This document shows, one piece after another, positions 54,605 to 64,000 of a stretch of 64,000 bases of DNA. Source of the DNA: Branchiostoma floridae (taxonomy: Eukaryota; Chordata; Leptocardii; Amphioxiformes; Branchiostomatidae). The translations under genes and the position numbers were made by a program. Numbering within the stretch: the stretch's first letter is position 1; each line of letters begins with the position of its first letter. The stretch spans positions 258,573-322,572 of the forward strand of contig NC_049992.1 in the NCBI RefSeq assembly GCF_000003815.2. The letters run 5' to 3'. The notes under the pieces are model-generated. The model saw nothing but the letters and a program-made list of their open reading frames with translations. It was not told the DNA's origin and made no database searches.

Positions 54605-57600
54605 ATGGAAGTACCGTCTGTCCAGCTTCCATCAGGTGTGAAGATGCCGGTACTCGGACTCGGGACATCAAGAACAAGAGGACAGGTAAGGGTTTGACTT
54701 TTCAAACTACTTTGGAAAGAATTAGTCAGTAATGTCGGTCTCGACGGATATTTGTACTTTGTAGAAAAGAGGACCTTCTCAAGGTGCATAACTCCCTCAG
54801 CCTTCATTGTATTGTCACTATCGCAGTTAAACTGACTCAAACCAGAGACCAGAGACGTAACAGGTAAGCACATAAATCTATATTGCAGCTAAATCTATAG
54901 TATGCATCATGATATCACTAAAATTAATTTACGAAACAGTTTAATACATATGTCTAATGCTCTAGATTTGCTACGACTACTAAATTTATCTTTTACATAC
55001 ACAAGTGACTTTGGGCAAAACCAGTGTCTTCACCATACTCTTCCATTATTTTAATCCAGTTTCAATCTGCATATTTCTGATTGCTAAATTTGTGCAGGTA
55101 ACCGAAGCAGTGAAAGCTGCCATCGATGCCGGTTACAGGCACATCGACTGCGCACACGTGTACGGGAACGAGAACGACGTAGGTGCCGGGCTGAAGGCCA
55201 AGTTCGACGAGGGGGTCGTCAGGAGAGAAGACATGTTCATCACCAGGTGAGTAACCATGGAGATTCTGTTCCAGTAGAACTAGACTACGGGCACACTGAC
55301 CGTGTACATGTGTACGGAAATGAGAACGAAGTAGGTGCCGGGCTGAAGGCCAAGTTCGATGAGGGGGTCGTCAGGAGAGAAGACATGTTCATCACCAGGT
55401 GGGCATGTACTTATTATGTCATACCTGAGCCGTGCCAACGTTCGGCACGGGTCTTCCGGACAGGGTGATAACCGTGTTATCTCATGGCATTGTACTGTTA
55501 TCACACGGGCTTCCATAGAATCATTCGATCGAACGCACTCCGGACACTTAATCTTCTCAACCTCCGGCACATTTTGCAAAGACACGTGTGTTTTCTCCCC
55601 CCCCCCCCCAAAAAAAAAAACGCCGGCGCTACTGGAAGGTCTACGAAGGTCTGCTAGGCTGCAAACAGGCACAGTCCTTAAAATAATTACATTAACTTTA
55701 ACCACGATTTGGCAACTGATGGCAAAGTATCACATTTAGCTTTCTGACTTCGAAAATACATATTTATAATTACAGCTCTGACGCTTTAAAACGCACGTTC
55801 TTTACTCTTCAGTAAACTGTGGAGCACGTTCCACCACCCGGATGATGTGGAGGGGGCTGTGAAAAGGAGCCTGAGGAGCCTGGGGCTAGACTACCTGGAC
55901 CTGTACCTCATCCATTGGCCGATGGCGTTCAAGAGAGGAGCGGAAATGTTACCCAAAGACGCTGACGGGAAATTCATAGGAGAAGAGATCCCTTTTACGG
56001 CCACGTGGAAGGTGTGTATGGGGTTTGTGAGATCGAAATAGGGCTTGAAATACTTCTTGTAATCTGTAATTTTGCAGACAAAATGGCGACTGTGAGAGAA
56101 AATTAGTCTGGGTGAAATCCTTCGCAGGTAGGTCTCTGCAGCTCAACTGGTAGAGATTTAACTTAATTAGTTTCACTGATTAAACTTTCACTAATCAAAC
56201 TAATCTCATTAGTTAAACTCAGCTTAATTACTTTGTAACCCCCGTCCTAAGCCTGGAAAGGGTATCTCGTTAAGGCAGCACCCGTCTTTCGGTAGGGGCG
56301 TAAAATAGGAGCCCCGTGTTGGAGAAGGTGCCTACAGCAGGGGGCAAGGGCTAGCAAAATATACTGTAAAATATACCCTACCACAGAAACAGCGAGGAAA
56401 CTAGCTACCCTTCGTGGAACTAGGCACTGTAGGGATGTGAAGCAACGAATGAAGGAACGCCTCTTGTGTTTGCACCACTTCAGGCGCTGGAAGCTTGTGT
56501 CGAGTCCGGGCTGCTGAGGAACATCGGCCTGTCCAACTTCAACAGTAAACAGACCCAGGCTGTCATCGACGTCGCTAAGGTCAAACCTGCTGTCCTACAG
56601 GTGTGTACCTGAAATATTATAGGAACAGGTACAGGTACAGGTACAACTGCACGTACAGGTACTGTGAGCGTTAAGTGTACAACAGTAAACAGATCCAGGC
56701 TGTCATCGACGTCGCTAAGGTCAAACCTGCTGTCCTACAGGTGTGTTAACTAGGTCTGGGTACCTGAAATATTACAGGTACAGGTACAAATAAAACGTTA
56801 CAAGTACAGGTACTGAGGTTAGGTACAGAATAGTTAACATATCCAGGCTGCCAATATTAAAATTTCTGTCCTACAGTTGTGTTAACTGGGGCTGAGCAAA
56901 ATTGACAGGTATAGGTAATGCGGTTACGGTGGTTAGAAATGTGGTTCAAGTGAAGAGTCTTGTAGACATGTACATTTTTTGTAGAAAAAAAATAAGCTGC
57001 GGATAATAACATTAAAAACTTACAATTTTGCTAGCCAACGAAAATTCATGCCTCATGTTATGAGTCAAAGTTCGGCTAAGTAGCAGAATAGAATACTGAA
57101 GCCTTACTACTGTTCGCTTGGCTGCTTGCAAAGATTAAAGGTAACAATTTTATTGCACTTAATCTAGAACCAGATCCTTCGGTGATGGCCATTTATGGTG
57201 ACTTTTGATTGTTTTCTACCCGTAGATGCTGTCTTGCCAACCAGAGGATCTGCTGGCATGAAGCATATTGTTACGGTACTGTCTTATTAAATATCTAAAA
57301 TACAGTTTGATCAGGTGATGCTCCGTTACTTTGTGTGACAACTCTGGGTAGAGTGCCACCCTTACCTGAACCAGAAGCGGCTGCTAGAGTTTGCCAAACA
57401 GAAGGGTCTGGTGTTCACAGCCTACAGTCCGCTGGGCTCCCCTGACAGGCCCTGGGTACTGTAGTTAACTGTTACTTTGTGTGACAACTCTAGGTGGAGT
57501 GCCACCCTTACCTGAACCAGAAGCAGCTGCTAGAGTTCACCAAACAGAAGGGTCTGGTGTTCACAGCCTACAGTCCGCTGGGCTCCCCTGACAGGCCCTG

Positions 57601-58390
57601 GGCCAAGCCTGGAGATCCCTCCATCATGGAGGACCCCAAACTCAAGCCCATCGCCGACAAATATGGCAAGTCTGTGGCTCAGGTGAGCAAGACAATAATA
57701 CTATACTATTATAACATTTCAAAAGGTAAGATTTTAAGTAGAGTAGATTCATTCCACTAGATGGCCAACATCTTTCACTCCTATGGGCTCCCTGGCAGCA
57801 CTAGTGTTAAGCCTGGAGACCCCTCTGTCATGGCAGACCCCAAACTCAAGTCTATCGCTAACAAATATGGCAAGTCCGTGGCTCAGGTAAATGTAATGAT
57901 AGCTTCATGGATAATCTTGTCATTCTATGAAATACTGTAAATGTATTTAAGTTCGCGGTAGTTTTATGTTCGCGGTTTTCGCGGTGACCACTTCACATTT
58001 TTTCATGGCAGTAAGAGACTACAGTGCATAGTGCTATCGCGAGCTTAAAACCACCGCGAAAAGTCCTTTTTCCCGCTACCGGGAAATTAAATCCCCGTGA
58101 ACTTAAATGCATTTTACAGTACCATTGGTACCTAGATATTTCCTGTCACATAACAAATGATTTTCTTTATTTTCTTGCAGGTTCTCCTCCGCTGGGGAGT
58201 CCAGCGCGGCACGATCGTCATCCCGAAAAGCGTCACGCCGGCGAGGATACAACAGAACATCCGGGTCTTCGACTTCGCGCTGACGTCAGAGGAGATAGCG
58301 ACCATTGACGGGTTCAACATCCCGTTCCGTGGAAGCCACTTCGACTCAGTTAACTTCATGCCGGACTATCCTTTCCACGAGCCTTTCTAA
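54605..58390 (+). CDS. Aldo-keto reductase (AKR1-type, six exons, 314 aa)
   Basis: NADPH-dependent reduction of aldehydes or ketones in the cytosol is expected from the family; the substrate cannot be read from sequence. Exons: 54605-54685, 55098-55246, 55813-56011, 56484-56600, 57494-57682, 58181-58390. All junctions are GT-AG and the total is 315 codons with stop. The start [20 protein letters not shown] aligns with the normal family N-terminus. The catalytic tetrad is complete: D44 and Y49 ([14 protein letters not shown]), K78 (KLWSTFHHP) and H111 (LYLIHWP). Cofactor-side motifs are [26 protein letters not shown] and [13 protein letters not shown] (259-271). The length and the ending (DYPFHEPF) fit the AKR1A/1B-like group. 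Extra partial copies of exons 2, 4 and 5 lie in the introns and appear non-functional. Confidence 0.92.
55284..55400 (+). pseudogene. Partial duplicate of reductase exon 2 with intact donor
   Basis: Reads [20 protein letters not shown] on to FITR|GTGGGC, nearly identical to the 3' part of exon 2. The 5' part is degraded. The only upstream AG followed in phase would give an immediate stop. Confidence 0.7.
55408..55615. repeat. Fragment of the TATGTCATACCTG repeat
   Basis: Shares TATGTCATACCTGxGCCG, GGTGATAAC, TTATCACACGGGCTTCC and a late CATTTTGCAAAGACACGTGTGTTTTC block with 11368-11650. It inserted in reductase intron 2. Confidence 0.5.
56125..56345 (+). mobile_element. tRNA-derived SINE in reductase intron 3
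   Basis: Head GGTCTCTGCAGCTCAACTGG, an AT-rich insertion, then CCCGTCTTTCGGTAGGGGCG, TAAAATAGGAGCCCCGTGTT and GGAGAAGGTGCC. The central domain is shared with 10467-10650 and 60843-61060. Confidence 0.6.
56681..56745 (+). pseudogene. Partial duplicate of reductase exon 4 with intact donor
   Basis: AACAGTAAACAGATCCAGGC to GTCCTACAG|GTGTGT copies the last 60 bases of exon 4 with one change. It is preceded by an (ACAGGT)n-like tract, with no usable acceptor. Confidence 0.7.
57330..57455 (+). pseudogene. Partial duplicate of reductase exon 5 with lost acceptor
   Basis: Encodes [20 protein letters not shown] to SPDRPW, as at the start of exon 5. The acceptor CTCTAG|GTGGAG is here CTCTGG|GTAGAG, so the AG is gone. 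The copy ends at GGGTACTG and the next 135 bp repeat the intron end and true exon. Confidence 0.75.
57768..57888 (+). pseudogene. Partial duplicate of the 3' part of reductase exon 5
   Basis: Reads [20 protein letters not shown] to SVAQ|GTAAAT, diverged from exon 5 at several codons but with an intact donor. Confidence 0.7.
57933..58121. mobile_element. Hairpin MITE with TACTGTAAATG ends, copy 2
   Basis: In reductase intron 5, the same family as 20926-21137. It starts TACTGTAAATGTATTTAAG and ends GCATTTTACAGTA. Confidence 0.7.
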
Positions 58391-58519
58391 TGAATTAAGG
58401 AAGACCTGTAAAGTCCATTCAAAGTCACCGCAAGGATTTCTTGATTATATATGTAATAAGTTTTAACTATTTTGAACAAAGGAATGTAATTGGCAGCGAT
58501 AAGAAGAAGAAAAAAGAAC

Positions 58520-58795
58520 AAGAAACAGTCATGCCTTCAAGTACCAGAGTTACCAACCTAGGATCGATGTGTTCAAAAATTCGTACTTTCCCAGAACTAT
58601 CGTGGATTGGGATTTGTTATCACCAAGCACAGTAGGGGCATCTTCTCTTGATAGTTTTAAAGAACGCTCGCAGATAGATTGTGCAAAAGTTAGGTGTGAC
58701 GGTTTGTTCAGTGTAATATAACCAGCTGCTGCCGCGCCGCGTGCGTGCGAAGTTGGTGTGTTACCGGCTATATAGGTACAGATACAGATAAGCGA
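58520..58795 (+). mobile_element. 3' end of a non-LTR retrotransposon (reverse transcriptase C-terminus)
   Basis: Reads KYQSYQPRIDVFKNSYFPRT, then IVDWDLLSPSTVGASSLDSF, KERSQIDCAKV and a stop at about 58711, followed by TGTAATATAACCAGCTGCTG and TACCGGCTATATAGGTACAG ATACAG repeats. PRTIxDWNxLP...SLxxFK is a typical LINE C-terminus. It starts about 130 bp after the reductase stop. Confidence 0.7.
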
Positions 58796-59084
58796 ATTAC
58801 TTTCTTCCCAGCACACTGACCCATTAACAAAATGTTACAAATGATGCACAAATGGTGAATCTATATTCCAACGTGTTAGAAAGTAATAACAAGTAACACA
58901 TTCGATGTTAGAAATGTTTGTAACATGTTGGAACACGGTAGAAAATGTTTAAAACGTCAAATAAATGCAGAACAGTTCTAAACAGTTATTGATCTTACTT
59001 AGATTATTACCCGCAGCAGGAGATGGTGAGACGACATTAGGGAATTGACAGGCAGTTCTCTAGCTGACTGCACACAGAAGGCTA

Positions 59085-59661
59085 CGAGGGACGTTCAATA
59101 AGCAATAACTCTGACCCACTTCCAGTTGTCTGATCTAGATGAAATTTTGCATGTGTAATGATGCATATCTCTATAGTTTATGTTGCCAAAAAGAGTTTTG
59201 AACTAATTGTGGTTTCTGTTTACTGGTGTTTGAACTGAGTTAGGTGTGAAATGGACCAGGTGTGAAATGGAGCCAGTTGAGTGTCGCGCAGTGATCCGGT
59301 TTTTGTATTTGAAAGGACGCACACCAAAGGAGACTTTTGATGAAATGAAAGAAACTTATGGTGATGATGCCCCATCATATGACCTTGTAAAACGCTGGCA
59401 TCCTGAATTCAAACATGGCCGGAAGTCTGTGGAAACAGCTCCCAGGCCTGGTCGTTCCTCTTCTACCATTGATGAGGCATCTGTTGGAGGACCAACCTGG
59501 GGTGTCTTCCAAAAACGGTGTTCAGAGCTGCATCAAACGATGGGAGAAATGCATAACTCTGGGTGGTTCCTGTGAAGAGAAGGACTAATAACTGTGCCAA
59601 GTTTCATTAATCTCCTGCTATGGGAAATGAGTCAGAGTTATTACTTATTGAACGCCCCTCG
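59085..59661 (+). mobile_element. Internally deleted mariner-family element
   Basis: TIRs CGAGGGACGTTCAATAAGCA and complement TACTTATTGAACGCCCCTCG are flanked by TA (59083-59084 and 59662-59663). Inside (59270-59490) is the start of a mariner transposase: MEPVECRAVIRFLYLKGRTP, then KETFDEMKETYGDDAPSYD and RPGRSS, the helix-turn-helix part. It jumps to a C-terminal piece in a different frame (CIKRWEKCITLGGS). The catalytic D-D-D core is missing, so it is non-autonomous. Confidence 0.85.
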
Positions 59662-59807
59662 TAAGAACAGGGATGGATGGAGGAGACTTGTGCTAGGGAC
59701 AACCATGGTCCCTGACCCTCTTGACGAGGATGGGACTAGGTGAAGGGTGAATTGAAGCTCGATTATTACATGTCGAAAATGTTAAAGCAAGGGGTAACTC
59801 CATGCAG

Positions 59808-60021
59808 TACTGTAAATGCAGAAATGTTCGCTGTGGATTAATATTCGCGGTTTTTGCGGTGACCACTTCACCGCGAACTTAAAACCACCGCGAACATTTT
59901 TTTTATTATGGTATTCGACTGCAGTCTATGGTGTTACCGCGAACTTAAATCCCCCGCGAAAAGTCCTTTTTTCCCGCTACCGCGACATTAAATCCCCGCG
60001 AACTTAAATGCATTTACAGTA
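59808..60021. mobile_element. Hairpin MITE with TACTGTAAATGCA ends, copy 3
   Basis: TACTGTAAATGCAGAAATG to TGCATTTACAGTA, very close in sequence to copy 1. Confidence 0.75.
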
Positions 60022-60842
60022 ATGTGGAATTGTCTCTCAGATGCGATATTCTACGCTACGTACAGATCAAAACATGTCCACAAGCATACACATGTTGGTA
60101 TCGGGGTCAGCTTCTCGCTAATGGTGAAATTGTAGGATTGTATGGGTTTATCTATAGATTCATCAAAATGCATGATTGATACAAACTTCTCAGCGTTACG
60201 CATAGACCTAAAGTGATGACACCCACGTTTTATAAAACTGAATAGAATATCAATTCTATATAAATTGTACAATCCACGGTAAAGTACACTTCATCTTCTG
60301 CCTTCTTCGCCTGGGAGCTCAGTAGGACACAGTTGTCATCCCAAGCTTGGTAACATATCAAACAATGATGATTTTTTGTGGTTTTGATGCACATAGTACC
60401 CTGTATTTTCTATCAGCATTTCTGTGGTTGTTTCATGTTCCGAATGATCTTTTTATCAAATCAGATAAAAGAAATTGGGGTGGCCTAAAGTTGCAGTGAG
60501 CTTTGTAGGTCCTTCTGTCATCCAGTTTTACTTCTTGTTCTATCGAATTCAAATTGTATATAAGTATGATACATGTAACAAATGTATTTCAATAAACAAG
60601 GCAAATTATAAATGCATATCAAGCACTTAGCTTTATTTTGAACACATGCTTCTGTTACTTGGACAACTCTGGGTAAGCAGAAAATAATAAAAAAAGTCTC
60701 AATAAACAGGAAGTTAAATGAAACAAAAAAAACTATCAAACTAGAACTTTTATCTAATTCTAACGTTTGTATGAAATAATTTGCCTAATTGACTACAGAA
60801 CAACAAATCAACAGCTAATGTCAGATGAAGCGTAATAACCTG
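60022..60842. other. No gene seen
   Basis: AT-rich. Minus-strand frames of about 73 residues at 60051-60272 and 60518-60739 have no features I recognise. Confidence 0.5.
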
Positions 60843-61060
60843 AGCTACGGCCGCGTGGCGCGTTGATACACCCGATCCCTCGATCTCGGAAGTTAAGCAA
60901 CGCGCGGTCCGGACAGTACTTGGATGGGTGTCCCCCAACCAAGGACGTCCGGATTGCTGTAGCCTCACGAAGCTTTCCACGAAATCGTCTTCCGGGAGGG
61001 ACGTAAAACGGGGGTCCCGTGCTCGAGGAGGTGCCTCGACCACGTTAAACAGCCTCATTA
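60843..61060 (+). mobile_element. SINE with 5S rRNA-derived head
   Basis: Positions 60843-60966 follow 5S rRNA in order: GCTACGGCCG, CACCCGATCCCTCGATCTCG, GAAGTTAAGCAACGC, AGTACTTGGATGGGTG and GGATTGCTGTAGCCTC. Promoter boxes A and C are recognisable. The head is followed by CGTCTTCCGGGAGGGACGTA and GGGGGTCCCGTGCTCGAGG, the central domain that also follows tRNA-type heads at 10467 and 56125. 5S-headed SINEs are known in chordates, including lancelets. A functional 5S gene is excluded by the substitutions and the attached domain. Confidence 0.8.
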
Positions 61061-61077
61061 CTCAACACATTGGATAC

Positions 61078-61476
61078 CTGCCTATACACCTTTCTCACGC
61101 GGCGGCCATGATAGATCGAAGAAGAGGTCAATGAGGCAAACAGACAAAACTTATTTCTAAAATCAGGTCCCATTTAGTTTTCCCCCAAACCACACAAATT
61201 TTCATGATATAAGATAGAATAATAAATATTACAAGAAGTGTTATGCACCGAAAGATGTAGCAATTTAGAGTAGTGTAGACTGACCCCATAGTCCCTTAAG
61301 AGATACAAAATAAAAACATAATAATGCAAATTTTTAACGAATTTGCAGCCATTCACTAATTGGTCGATTTCCTAATTGGCAGGCTACCATTGGTCGAACT
61401 GCTAATTATGATGGACAGCCGTTTGCCACATTGAACTCGTTTTAGATCTATCATGGCCGCCGCGTGAGAAAGGTGT
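61078..61476. repeat. Inverted repeat, arms of about 36 bp
   Basis: ATACACCTTTCTCACGCGGC GGCCATGATAGATC at 61082-61115 is matched by its complement at about 61446-61480 (GATCTATCATGGCCGCCGCG). The interior is AT-rich. Probably a MITE or paired insertions. Confidence 0.6.
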
Positions 61477-61639
61477 ATGGCACTGGCTGCAAATACACCC
61501 GATATTATTATTATTATTATTTCATCACTGACATCAGGTCGGTTAGTCGCTGGATAACGGAATTCGTTTGTACACATCCAAATGTTTGATTCAAGACTGA
61601 CATTTCTTAGACCGCCAGTCACCTTCCTCAGGGCAATAC

Positions 61640-61888
61640 TGGTGACCGAATGTCAGTTAACCGACACTGGGAAGCAGACGTGAACACTTGTGCCTCCGCT
61701 TCGGGAAGAAGCTGCTGAGTAGCACGTCCTTCAGAGGCCTACTCCCTCCTCTCCGAGGGCAGATCAGCGACCGAGTCACTAGACAGTCCAACGAACTTGA
61801 TGCAGTAAAAACCAGAACTGAAAGATTCAGAAACAGCAGTATTCCGTACATTGTAAGACTATTGAACAAAAACAATGTCCCCTCATGA
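61640..61888 (+). mobile_element. C-terminal remnant of a non-LTR retrotransposon
   Basis: The plus frame reads FRGLLPPLRGQISDRVTRQS then RTERFRNSSIPYIVRLLNKN and a stop. The RFxNSxIPYxVRLLN ending is characteristic of LINE reverse transcriptase proteins. Confidence 0.55.
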
Positions 61889-62188
61889 CGAACTGACACA
61901 GTGTGAAGGCCACTTACTGTCATTCATTGCTTTTAAGTAAACCAGTGCAGTGCAATATTCGTTTTTAAGTGTTTTAACAGTTTTATTACAAATGACGTCA
62001 ACGATAAGTAGACACAGCAACATAACTCTTAATTGTGCATATACTAGTTTTAACAATCGTTTCCTGTTTTTAACAACTGATGTTACACGGCAGCATTCAG
62101 GGTTGTGATAGTGACCCTGCTACCTGTTCCGTGAAGTGTGTGTCAGAACAAATAAACCAGTATGATGATGACGAATATACTTCGCAGC

Positions 62189-62343
62189 CACTGGTTAATC
62201 TCCAAGCAGATCCTACGGTGCCATAAGATAGTATCAAAGCTGGCCAGGGAGTATAGCCGGCTAAGGGAGTCAAACGGGCACCTACGGGGAGTTTGATACT
62301 ATACATTACGCACCGTGGATCTGGTTCGAGATTAGCCACTGGT
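62189..62343. repeat. Hairpin MITE-like inverted repeat
   Basis: CCACTGGTTAATCTCCAAGC, AGATCCTACGGTGCC and GATAGTATCAAA are mirrored by TTTGATACTAT, GCACCGTGGATCTGG and GAGATTAGCCACTGG. Confidence 0.6.
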
Positions 62344-62814
62344 AACAAATGCGTCCAAAACGTTAATTTTTGATGTCCTGGAGGGAGGGAAGTACTGGCT
62401 ATACTACTTTGCACTGCAGCTAAGGTGTTACTGTATGCTAGTTAATTCTGCCCCAAATGTTTTTACACACATGTACATAGATAGTATTCTCCATACGGAT
62501 ATTTCGGTCAGGGTGCTAGTAATTCAACCAAACCAAAACTACAGGGAAAATGCTGCAATTTACAAAATGCCAAAGATTTATGTTAGAAAAAAAACAACTT
62601 TTATTTGTTTTCTGTATGTAAAGAAAATGTTTTATCACAGAGCTATGACAAACCTTTAACTCACATAACTTGAAAAATGAGAAAACTTCGCACCTACCAG
62701 CTACGAGATCAGGGACCAACATACAGGATATTTTTGACATTCAAATTTATTTCCTTAATTTTTATTTTAATGATATGCTTTCATAATTTTCTTAATTTCA
62801 TAACTTATGAAAAA

Positions 62815-63415
62815 TAGGGTTGGGGTTTTGTGCGCGTTAAAACTTGCGCGTTAAAAACCTGCGCATTAAAATACTAGTATGCAAATTAGCTGATTCCCTC
62901 GGGATTTGAAAACTTTTTTGCCATTTTTAACTAAAAAGCTTGAAGATGATAACACAAAATGAAATTAAGTATCATATTGTTGCATTCTAGAGTACAATAT
63001 CCCTTTCTGTAAATATTCCAGGAGTTTTAAAGTGATTTTTAAATGTTAAGTTTTAACGCGCAACAAAGGTTGACATTTGCATGTGAAACAATCTGCTTGA
63101 GAAAAGATGAAATGAAGCTTGTAGAATGGAGAAAAGCCTCAGGCAGTTATATTTTACAACACAAAGCCTCATATTAGTAATTTTTCCATGTATTTGTGTC
63201 AAATTCAAGTGATTTTGAAATCTTCTGGATATGCAAATTAACCTATTCCCAAGGGACCAAAAAAATTAGGGGCTTTTCAGACCAAAAATTCAGGTAGCAG
63301 AGGGAAAATCATATAATGGGGTCACATTTTTCTGACTAAGAATTTATCAATGCACAACTTAATTTTTTAACACGCGCGCAGATTTTTAACGCGCAGAATA
63401 CCCGTTCCCTGAAAA
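62815..63415. repeat. Element with GCGCGTTAAAA motifs at both ends
   Basis: GTGCGCGTTAAAACTTGCGC and GTTAAAAACCTGCGC at the left; TTTTTTAACACGCGCGCAGA and TTTTTAACGCGCAGAA at the right, with one more ATGTTAAGTTTTAACGCGCAA in the middle. A composite of inverted repeats; no coding potential. Confidence 0.45.
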
Positions 63416-63449
63416 ATACAACTACCACATTTTGCTGGATCAGTCCTCA

Positions 63450-64000
63450 ATAGGGCTGGGTATCGGTACAGCGTACCGGTACAAAACCGGTTTTTCTTAT
63501 TGGACCGGTCCAGAAAAACCGGATGTTGGACCGATTAGAAAATTAACATATTATTTTATCAGACATTCACACGTTTTGGCGCTTGCAGGTGGAAGAAAAT
63601 AGCAAGAGTGAAACGTTTATGAAGGTTAGACATCCAGGTAAGCAATATTCAAATACAATTCAATCTCTACAACTGGATAAAAAACGGATATTTACTTCCG
63701 GACGTTTCGAGTGACATCCATCACTCTTCTTCAGCAAAAGCAGAATGAACTAGTCAGAACAATTCAATACCAGTACAGCTAACTAGAAAAACTGGTTTAA
63801 CCACTAAATCGTTAGGATCATATGCAAAAGGTTACACAAATGCAAATCATGTTAGCATAGTTCCTATGGTCAGACAATACCATAGGAAAAAACTATTGTC
63901 CTTTGTTGTGCAAGGCTACAGCAAGTGGATACTCTTCTGCCATCTACCACCACACTCAGCTACACCAAGGACATTCCTTCAGACTGGATACTACAGACAG
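63450..64000. repeat. MITE-like TAGGGCTGGGTATCGGTAC segment and dispersed GACGTTTCGAGTGAC repeat
   Basis: TAGGGCTGGGTATCGGTACA with inner palindromes (ACCGGTAC, ACCGGTTTTT, AAAAACCGG) at 63453-63540. From about 63615 a copy of the dispersed repeat (AAACGTTTATGAAGGTTAGA, CAATCTCTACAACTGGATAA, GACGTTTCGAGTGACATCC) follows. It runs on to the window edge with no gene. Confidence 0.45.

Noticed and set aside
60843-60966. Functional 5S rRNA gene
   Set aside because: Several substitutions in the stems, no T-run terminator after it, and it is fused to a SINE central domain.

Overview
The window looks like a lancelet (Branchiostoma-type) nuclear genome. Genes are split by GT-AG introns. The intergenic DNA is dense in SINEs (including one with a 5S rRNA-derived head), non-LTR and Penelope-like fragments, and hairpin MITEs. 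The predicted proteins include type II membrane proteins with tyrosine-motif cytoplasmic tails, hevein-like, PAN and FAMeT-type domains, an assortment familiar from amphioxus. The species assignment is inference; no search could be run. Six runs of N (five of 100 bases, one of 451) mark assembly gaps.

Layout. (1) 1-25,500, minus strand: a tandem family of multi-exon genes (here A, B, C) encoding type II transmembrane proteins. The order is a proline/tyrosine-rich cytoplasmic exon with WPxDYIYP repeats, two or three GLRGRLTRAYRWVAEKV modules, one membrane span, a coiled coil, a PAN/apple-like domain and a FAMeT (Methyltransf_FA-type) domain. Gene A shows only its first exon, gene B looks complete but has lost the PAN exon, and gene C has one 1-bp frameshift. 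(2) 22,400-35,500, spacer: satellites, SINE/LINE debris, a second type II membrane protein gene (F, minus strand; three NPxY motifs, a TPYTNGHP-type stalk and a hevein-like domain), an hAT-like MITE and a 47-bp minisatellite of about 46 copies. (3) 35,500-50,000, plus strand: an inverted copy of 6,655-22,357 carrying gene D (no first exon) and gene E (first five exons only). The truncations of D and E fall at the ends of the inverted copy. (4) 50,000-54,600: no gene seen; repeats. (5) 54,605-58,390, plus strand: a complete six-exon aldo-keto reductase gene of 314 residues, with partial exon duplicates scattered in its introns. (6) 58,400-64,000: transposon remnants (internally deleted mariner, 5S-headed SINE, hairpin elements).

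How it fits together. Exon arithmetic is consistent throughout: B sums to 739 codons including stop, F to 514, the reductase to 315, and D to 553 codons if entered in phase 1. C misses by exactly one base. The most unusual feature is the family in the large inverted repeat. Its paralogs differ by whole-exon loss (PAN), by intron presence in the coiled coil, by copy number of tyrosine repeats and by transposon occupancy. This pattern suits a rapidly rearranging surface-receptor-like family, though the receptor role is inference.
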